Under the pieces are notes generated by a model. That model was not told the origin of the DNA and searched no databases. It worked only from the letters and a program-made list of their open reading frames with translations. From NCBI GenBank assembly GCA_022661535.1, contig JAKULF010000006.1, positions 3,281,001 through 3,345,000 on the forward strand: a stretch of DNA of 64,000 nt, read 5' to 3'. Of the stretch, positions 56,570 to 64,000 are shown piece by piece; position 1 is the first letter of the stretch; every line of letters begins with the position of its first letter. Both the position numbers and the translations under genes were made by a program. The stretch comes from Eutypa lata. Taxonomy: Eukaryota; Ascomycota; Sordariomycetes; Xylariales; Diatrypaceae.

Positions 56570-57485
56570 TTGCACTGGTCTTTGGAAAGAGCATGTCTAC
56601 TTTGTAAGTGTTCCTGGCGTTTTCATAGGGACATTCCCCGCCTGGGTGGGAAGGAGCTATTCATTCTTTTGATAGTACATAATCACCATAGTACATCTAA
56701 GTACTCTAGGTACATTACCAAGGCTTCACCTAACATCGTACATCATTAAGTACATGTATTCAGGGTAGCCCAAAGGTGGAGTATATACCACTCCCACGGA
56801 ATTACATATTGATGAACTTGAATTGGCTCCTTCCATATAGCTTTTCCCCAACAATTGAAGAGTACACAAATGGAGTACCCAGGTGCATAATAATGTGCTC
56901 ATATGACATCATATACACCTCAGCGCGTTGGACTTGCCAATACTCATATACAATGTATGTACACTACCGTGTCGAGGGTGCTTCTGGTGATGGCCACCAG
57001 GATCTAATCTACAGACTAAGATACCTAGGTAGTAGATATAGATACTAGATAGATTCATGACTTCTACTAGCAAGTCTTGACCTAAATTTGTATCCAAAAT
57101 CAAGACCTCCATACAACTTGGTGACGGTCTTGAACTACGAATTACATAGGTCCAAAAATATATATTTACTAACGCCCCTGCCTTCCACTGCTGCTGATGT
57201 CCAAGGCCAATCTAGTCACTGAGATTCTGTTCAGACCCTGCCTTCGCACGATAGTGTATGAATCTACATAAATGTAGATCCACATATCCATAACTTGAAA
57301 CAGGCGTAGGTATCTACATACCTACATATATGTAGATAGGTAGGCATGTTCGTAATTGCACATGTATACATTATTAGTGATTAGATAAGCAAACAGCGCT
57401 GCAACGCCGGTGTATTAGATATATTTCCCGTTGTCAGTGTTCCCGCTGTCCCTTTCCTTTCTCTTTCTCTCCAGTTTCCGACATC
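56570..57485. other. Spacer
   Basis: TAGGTA/TACCTA-type short runs and AT-rich sequence; no gene. The final 60 bases are a strongly pyrimidine-rich leader before 57486. Confidence 0.5.
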
Positions 57486-58598
57486 ATGTAAGTAAACGTC
57501 TTGATCAACGCACAATATCTTCTATCCCAGTTGAAGTTGCCTCCAAATCATTGAAGCCCCTTGATTTCAAATTTGATCTCACTCTTGATATACATGCCAG
57601 TTCTGTATTGAATGAAGTGGCCCAGCTACAGAAAAGTCCATGCATCCTAGTGTGTCATCCCGTCGTGCCACCCCAGTGCCCAGTCATGTAGCCCTTATAT
57701 CCATTCTTCTATCTGTATATATACGTTCTTCAGTCCACACTCTTTGGTTCTATCGACATTACTGTATCTGGACGATATTGTCTTGATTCCAGAATATATC
57801 TTTTGCATCTCACATGTCCTGCTCTCCTCTATCTCTGCTTCCATGCGACAAAATCACCTTTCCTTCCCCCCGCAATTACACTTATTCCACGGCACATACA
57901 CCTCATTGGCGTCTCCTATTTATCGATCTAAGCTATTACCGTGAACAAATATTCTTGGCATCAGAAGGAGATAGAGACAATGGCATAATCAGTGGAATAA
58001 TGAGAATAGGCTAACTGGTGGTATATTAGGAACCGACCAATCATCATCGAGAACTGTTCCCACGTCAACTTCGGCGCTAGCCCTGGCGCTGGCGGTAGTG
58101 GTGGCGGTGGTGGTGGCGGTGGTGGAGGGCCTTCGGGCCACAAAGACACCTCTGGTGTCAAAGTATGTAGACCAATTATGTGTCACGCGTTTTCCTTGAC
58201 AGAATATGATGTTAAATGATACATTGAATAGAAAAAAAAGAAAAAAAGATCTATAGCGCAGCTGCGCCGAGACGCGGAGCGCGCCACCGCCCGGCTCTCT
58301 GCCCGGCTCTCTGCCCGGCTCTCTGCCCGGCTCTCTGCCGACCAAGCAGTAAGTTAATGACCGTTTATATTCTATCACCCCAAGGTGGTTGTAAGAATAA
58401 TTAACACTGGAGACCCATAAATTACCATTGAGTGTGTCAATTACTTTTACCGCCACCTTGCCCCTTATTGTCTCGAACTTCATATCCTGACTTTGATAGG
58501 AGGCCGAGAAGGAGAAGGAGAAGGAGAAGGAGAAGGAGAAGGAGAAGGAGAAGGAGGAGGGGGAGGAGGAGATAAAGAAGGAGGAGGAGGGGGAGTAG
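57486..58598 (+). CDS. Gly-rich / Lys-Glu coiled-coil small protein, start codon split by an intron
   Basis: Proposed exons: AT at 57486-57487, then 58030..58162, 58232..58348 and 58500..58598. Intron 1 (542 nt) has a GTAAGT donor after a CT-rich leader and GCTAAC...TATTAG at its end. It would join AT to G, making the ATG. All later joins are phase 0 (donors GTATGT and GTAAGT). The product of about 116 residues has NRPIIIENCSHVNFG, a run of Gly, GHKDTSGVK, a Lys block, LRRDAERA plus four TARLSA-like units (from the 12-bp DNA repeat), and a Glu-Lys repeat, together likely a charged coiled coil. A TAG at 58596 ends it, but the same frame then continues for 22 sensible residues to TGA at 58665. 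The first exon is the weakest part. Function unknown. Confidence 0.42.
58289..58339. repeat. 12-bp tandem repeat, 4.2 copies
   Basis: Unit GCCCGGCTCTCT, perfect copies in tandem, inside exon 3 of the proposed coiled-coil gene. The length keeps the frame. Confidence 0.9.
58506..58556. repeat. (GAGAAG)n purine hexamer array
   Basis: About eight perfect hexamers, followed by more GAG/GGA-rich sequence to 58620. Encodes the Glu-Lys repeat of the proposed gene on the plus strand. Confidence 0.9.
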
Positions 58599-58667
58599 AA
58601 GAAGGAGAACAAGGAGAATGAGGGCGGCAGCGACGCCGCCGACATCAACACCAACATGTCCATCTGA

Positions 58668-60140
58668 GCCTTTTTGTTCTTTTATGGCTCTCCCCTTTTC
58701 TTTTCCCTTTTTTTAAAAAAAGAAAAAAAAGAAGAAGAAAAAGGCTTCTGCTTGAATGTTTTTCGTCTAATTGAATGAACCGGAATCAAATGTGTTGATA
58801 CTATTGACTAAAGTTGTTTTGAAGTACCTGATGCTAAGTCGACGCTCCATTTCGCTGGGAAATTTCCAGTCTACAATCACCGTCGCCGAGCCTTGTGTAT
58901 CATTTTTCTAATTCCACGTTTCTAGTTCTGTCTGGCTAGGTCATCGTTTACGACCTGTCGAAAAAATGGATTTTGCCTCCCCCCTTGTTGAGCACGTTAG
59001 ATACAGCAAACCCTCCGCCGTCAGTGCAGCTCCCTGTTTTGTGTTACCCCCGAGTTTTGTGCAACCTGCTTTGAGATATAACTAGATCAAATTCCCCATT
59101 TAGCGAGCTAGTTGACGCCGAATACTATTAGACATCGAGTAGCAACTACTCCGTCCCCAAATATAACAGTGCCTTGACCTATGTAACATCTGTATGTACC
59201 GAAGCCAGTCCAAGAACCATCCAGCAAATGCCTTGCGTCGGGATCCACTTGCAAGTTTAGCTACCCCTTTTCCTGTCGAGATACCGAATTAGATCAGGGA
59301 TCAATCAATCACACCCATTTTCGCCACTGAACAATCTATCCACGCCTTTGAGCAATATCTGCCAGCAGACAGTCTATAGTCTTTACCAGTCGCTCATGTG
59401 GTAGATCGACCTTCGGCTTCGTCCATCAGCATCCTGGCCGCCTCGATCCTATCGGCTTATGCCAGTCCCTCACCGTTCCGACTCATACCCGACACGTCCA
59501 CCATCAAACACCCAATCCTCCGAACCGAACCCTATCCGAGTGCCGAGATACGTAAGTAAAGGGAGAATAAGGGAATATGTCGACATTGTGAAGAGGCTCA
59601 CCGGGTCATAACTTGCCATCTTGTATCCTTTCAATTGTCATGGACGCTGGAAGCCCTTGACTCGGAGGACGTGGAAGGTATAGAGTTGGCATCTAGTGTA
59701 TAGGCCGAAGTAGTAATACGAATTAGCGAGACTCGTCGTCATCTCGGAAAGTTTGAAGCTAATTATACGCAAGCTCATATGGAACCTGTCGGCGAAGAAC
59801 ATTATGGCGTTAGGAGATGAACTTTGGCAACAGGTGGAGGCCCTACACCCTCAGACTGTTATTTATTTAGCTATGGTATGCATCGTCGACTCTCGTCCCT
59901 GGATCGAAACCAGGAAATGCTATGTAACAAGTGCATGCGTAGTTAATATCTCTCAGCAATGTGTACTAAATAGGACTAGAGCTAAGTTTCGCCATCCATG
60001 TCTCCGGTCACATGATTATGTCTCCATTTTTAACATTAGGCAACTGGGACCACCTGCACCTCACTATCCGTCGCCCGCGCATTGAAGGTGAATATTCTTG
60101 CATTCTCTCATTTTTCTGCAGAAAGTGTCTGATAATCATT
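58668..60140. other. Spacer upstream of the asparagine-synthetase-like gene
   Basis: No protein gene supported; contains the tRNA-Met 3'-half relic listed below. A frame at 59753..60085 has no domain. Confidence 0.5.
59895..59922 (+). pseudogene. tRNA-Met 3'-half relic
   Basis: 28 bases match the 3' half (T arm, acceptor strand and discriminator) of the tRNA-Met at 52837..52909 with one difference in the T loop. The T stem CCTGG/CCAGG is intact. No matching 5' half or CAT anticodon arm is found within the preceding 100 bp. Confidence 0.75.
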
Positions 60141-62042
60141 ATGTGTGGCATCCATGTAATCATCTCTAATGCCACTTCAGGCGGTCCACCGCCATTATCT
60201 CAATCGTTGAGACAATCGCTTCTTAGCCGTGGACCAGATCACTTTGGCCAGGTGAGACGGAGCATTTCGGTCGATGGAATAATTAATGCTCTAGATATCG
60301 TACTTACCTCCACAGTCCTAGCTTTGCGGGGCGATCACGTTGCCGCGCAGCCCTTAGAAGATGCTGAATCCGGCTCTGTTCTGTGTTGGAATGGTGAGGC
60401 TTGGAGATTAGATGGCGAAGCTATCAGCGGTAATGATGGGGAGGCGATTTTCGCCAGACTCCGAGTCGCAAAATCCACTTCCGCAAATGCTAGAGAGACC
60501 TGCATCTTGAACGTTCTCCGAAGCATCGAAGGACCCTTCGCATTCGTGTATTATGATGCGGAATCCAAGCGCCTTTACTTCGGTCGTGATCGTCTCGGTC
60601 GGCGTTCACTCCTTCGCTGCGAATCTGAGGATCGTCGGCTAATCACGTTTTCGAGTGTTGCTGATGCACCGGTACCTGGCTGGAAAGAGGTTGATGCAGA
60701 CGGTTTGTATTCAATACGATTAGATGCCCTTGCGACCGCAGTGGACACCTGGGACATCAACACCTGCATCGTTAAGCATGATTGGATTCCTTCTGCCTCG
60801 GTTGATATGGTAAGTGCGGCGCATCCTAGACCGTCCATGTGTGTTCTAGCGCACATGGCGGGTTTGCTTGAAGCTTACTTTCCCAGATCTCAAGTATTGG
60901 CCCTTTCAACACAGCAGTACCAGACTCTGACTACGTGCTTGATTATGATACTCCATCTATCAGTCTCTTGCGACAACGGCTTTTAGAGTCTCTTAGGCTA
61001 CGGGTCCTAAATGTCCCCGAACCACCGGATTTACCTTCTGATATCGATACGCGTGTCGCTATCCTATTCTCTGGTGGCCTCGATTGCACAGTCCTCGTGC
61101 GCCTTGTTCATGACTTGATCCCAGTAGGACAAGGAATTGACCTTATCAATGTTGCATTCGAAAACCCACGGCAAGTCGCCATTCTTGCGAAGCAACCCAA
61201 CCCCCCTAAAGGAGGCGTCTATGAATCATGTCCCGACAGAATCACTGGCCGGAAATCCTTTTCTGAATTGAAGTCCGCTTGTTCCGGGCGATATATTCGC
61301 TTTATCGCGGTATGTATCGGGAACCATCACCATGAATGGTCAGGTCTAAGCCAGCTAGCTAACTGCCTGTATAGGTTAACGTTCCGTTCGATGAAGCGAT
61401 GCGCCATAAATCCAAAGTCATTTCACTTATGTATCCCCACAATACTGAAATGGATCTTTCTATTACCTTTGCCTTATATTTTGCTGCTAGGGGCATTGGA
61501 GACAGCTATACTGCTGATGCCGAATGGAATCCTACTCCCGTAACCGTCACAACACCGGCGCGAGTTCTACTGTCTGGGCTCGGTGCAGATGAACTTTTTG
61601 GCGGCTACTCACGTCACGAGGCAGCGTTCCGGAGGGAAGGGTACCGTGGGCTCGTCAACGAACTAATGCTAGATGTCCGTCGTATTGGAGAAAGAAATCT
61701 TGGCCGGGATGACCGAGTTATTTCTCACTGGGGTAAAGAAGTGCGCTTTCCGTTCCTTGATGAACAACTGGTGCGATATGCCATTAGTTGTCCAGTATGG
61801 GAGAAATGCGATTTCCAAAACCCACATCACCCTGCCGTCATAGAACCAGCCAAACGAGCACTGAGGCTTCTAGCCGACCAGTTGGGCTTACCATCAGCAG
61901 CACGAGAGAAAAAGAGAGCGGTAAGTTTACGCTATAAGCAGTACTGATCAATGACTAATGTTTCAAGATTCAATTCGGCTCCCGAACGGCAAAAATCGAG
62001 CTACCCGCAGGTAAACTTCGGGGAACTGCTACTGTCTCCTGA
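60141..62042 (+). CDS. Asparagine synthetase domain-containing protein (ASNSD1-like, class II amidotransferase)
   Basis: Exons 60141..60809, 60887..61309, 61375..61920 and 61968..62042 (all phase 0) give 570 residues. It begins MCGIH, so Cys2 would be the N-terminal nucleophile of a class II glutamine amidotransferase. RGPDHFG and GPFAFVYYD, then FGRDRLGRRSLL, complete that domain. The second half is an asparagine-synthetase-type ATP-pyrophosphatase with LFSGGLDCTVL (285-290), LLSGLGADELFGGYSRH and EVRFPFLDEQLVRY. It ends KKRAIQFGSRTAK, as in ASNSD1 homologs, which differ from true asparagine synthetases in length and sequence. These would use glutamine and ATP to amidate an acid group. The cellular role of ASNSD1 proteins is not settled. 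SGGLDC has Cys where the P-loop usually has Ser. Confidence 0.92.
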
Positions 62043-62167
62043 AATCAAACCCGTGTGTATTTAATTTGATCAACACATATCCATTTGCTGGCGATGATGA
62101 TACAACAGATACTTCCGAGTTGTTACCATTTCATAGCCAGAGCGAACGCTCTGATTGTGTGTTTCAG

Positions 62168-62434
62168 CATCTGCAGTAACCCTTCAGGCGTATGTGTTTC
62201 TGTATGGCATCAGCGATGACGTCGTAAAGGCAAGTCTGAGCCTTGTCAAATGGATGAGTGCGTGCATTCCTAAAAAGACGTACACGCCGGTGAGTATCGC
62301 TTCCTAGACTATATCCTTAGTACACTAAAGGGTTGTGGCATATACGACCTTGGCTTCAGTTGTCTAGTCTACAAGTCGTACTTCACTCATTCCATTCCCG
62401 ATAATAGGATTTGCCGGTGGTGTCAAACCCCTAA
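62168..62434 (+). pseudogene. Orphan exon fragment(s), family unknown
   Basis: An exon-like stretch 62168..62289 runs from a TTTCAG acceptor to a GTGAGT donor and encodes SAVTLQAYVFLYGISDD and a further helix-like segment to KKTYTP. A plausible acceptor at 62406-62407 would add DLPVVSNP and TAA (62408..62434, phase 0). No upstream exon or start could be placed between it and the asparagine-synthetase-like stop at 62042. It may be the tail of a truncated gene. Confidence 0.3.
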
Positions 62435-64000
62435 TCTAAAAAAGTTTCTTCGCGTCGGGTATTCTAATTCGGACTATGGGGAGACCTCGCCAAAGCCTTG
62501 GTCACTAGGTACACGTGGATCCCTGAACCCCGTCGGAGCCCCGTAAAAGGACTGAATTATGTGACGGTCCTTCAACTCCGGTCCTACCATTTGTCCGGAT
62601 GAAGTAGGCAACTCCAAAGGCGAACACAGATCATAGATATATCTAACTAGTGGATATCTTTGGTCTCTAGCTTTAAAGGGTAGAACCCTCCCTCCCCTCT
62701 CCCCTTCCTAAAGAAACAGAAAACGGAGAAGCACTCAAGGTCAAACTCAATTTCGTATAAGCAATAAACAGTACATGAGAGACAAAGTTTTTATCTGTTT
62801 AAGTCTTTTTGGAAGGCCGTAGATTCGAGGTAGTGAGAACGGATGCGGCAAGTTTCTCATGTTATAGGGGGCTTATAGTCTATGTCACTAGCTTATAACA
62901 AGTCAATGAAAAATATATATAACCTTAGTATTAAATACTGTTGATGCTGGACTTGGTAAACTGTAGTATTGCTACTCGACATTCAAGCAGCTATTCTCAG
63001 GGAACATTGCTATTAGTATATACATATTAAATTCGAGATGTGTAACCCTTCACCGTTGGGGGAAAGTCTTATTCCTATGGATCATCCATCACATCAAGAC
63101 CCGTCGGAGAATGCAAGTAGACTTTACAGAAAGGCATATAGTGTTATAGTGTTGCCTTAGTCAATACTGCAAATGTTCGGCCCCGAATGTGTATTCGAGG
63201 GGGGTCTTAAAATAAGTGATTGGCTATCAATCCGGGGTTCTCCCTTTCACGTATCTAGTTGAAGCTCTCTCTGCTCGATAAGGTAATGAGCTGCTATAAA
63301 GTCTAAAGGGAGTTTCTAGTCAAACCAATCGAAGCTAATTAAATGTTGATATTCCAATAGCCTCTGGCCTTGTCATAACTTTCGCCGGCTAGATTATTCA
63401 GATTAAAATTCCCACTTCTAGGTATACTTAGTGATTATTCTAGGAGATGATTCTATATGAGTGAAACCTGCGTAAGAGCATCCTGGCTTTACACAACCTC
63501 TTACCCCTATCAAAATAAATCCGTGATTATATAACTATTCAATTCAGGAATCTCACTAAGGTGATAGAAAGGGATAATTCTAGTAGAGCTATGGGATTGA
63601 GATGATAGTGCTTTGTATATACAATCTATTGACCAAGCACGTGTGTCTATGGGAGATAATAAGGTTACCTTGCAATGAAGCTATGTCAATTAGCTGTTTC
63701 AAGTAGTAAAAGTGAATATAAGCTTCCAACCTTTAACCGCTAGTGAGGACACATAGCGGTTGGCACCTCTTGTCAAATTAGACAAGCAACAATGTCATAG
63801 CTTATTGTTCTATGGTGGCCCTACCTAAATTCAGAGGGGTCAGTGTGCGGACATATGATTAATAACTATAGTCTATCTAAGTTACGGGTGTCTACCGTCA
63901 ACTAGTCGTAATTGAGTTCGTGCTAACTCTGTAGACAGCTATTAAAGCGCCGGAACTAGCCTCCTCAGAAATTAGTGTGACACTACGAACTCTGTATACG
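62435..64000. other. Terminal AT-rich gene-free region
   Basis: No frame of 60 codons or more, no RNA gene, no telomere-type repeat seen up to the window edge. Confidence 0.6.

Noticed and set aside
57989..58663. 224-codon minus-strand frame
   Set aside because: Made almost wholly of the antisense of tandem repeats (Ser-Phe and Arg-Glu-Pro-Gly runs); the plus strand gives spliced, phase-consistent exons instead.
1..64000. CRISPR arrays, bacterial operons, rRNA
   Set aside because: Eukaryotic sequence; no spaced direct repeats or rRNA-like sequence seen.

Overview
The window reads as nuclear DNA of a filamentous ascomycete (Pezizomycotina, most likely a Sordariomycete). Genes are split by short introns with GTATGT/GTAAGT donors, CTAAC/CTGAC-type branch points and CAG/TAG acceptors. 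The gene content is typical of such fungi: a CFEM protein, Zn2Cys6 regulators, a GH76 mannanase, an oxalate decarboxylase and an MFS pump. Coding stretches are GC-richer than the AT-rich spacers, several of which run for 1 to 4 kb without a gene. Most gene models below were assembled by hand from splice sites and phase, and exon coordinates are given in each entry.

Layout. 0-3 kb: 3' end of a nucleoside-phosphorylase-domain protein (possible NLR-type sensor), then a GPI-type CFEM protein and a doubtful small gene. 3.3-7.2 kb: AT-rich gene desert. 7-15 kb: membrane RING-CH ubiquitin ligase, secreted or vacuolar M28 aminopeptidase, seven-exon Zn2Cys6 activator. 15-18 kb: patatin-like phospholipase, with an apparent frameshift near its start, divergent from a small glycine-zipper protein. 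19.7-31.5 kb: DUF1275 membrane protein, bicupin oxalate decarboxylase, SulP sulfate permease, MFS efflux-type transporter. 32.8-43.3 kb: small secreted protein, wax-synthase-like MBOAT facing a Sec11-like signal peptidase, two divergent hypothetical proteins that may share a fold, a decayed gene, and a cytochrome P450 with a GC splice donor. 45.8-51.7 kb: GH76 enzyme, NmrA-like reductase divergent from a short Zn2Cys6 protein. 52.8-59.9 kb: elongator tRNA-Met, a perfect 30-bp hairpin carrying a tRNA-like A box, orphan coding fragments, a repeat-rich small gene whose start codon seems split by an intron, and a tRNA-Met 3'-half relic. 60.1-62.4 kb: an asparagine synthetase domain protein of the ASNSD1 type, then an unrecognised exon fragment. 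The last 1.5 kb shows no gene.

Functional links. The window does not form one complete biosynthetic cluster. The strongest local associations are the divergent patatin/glycine-zipper pair, the convergent MBOAT/Sec11-like pair, and the divergent NmrA/Zn2Cys6 pair. The 5' PNP protein and the patatin are both domain classes known from fungal NLR and programmed-cell-death repertoires, but no NACHT or NB-ARC domain is visible here.
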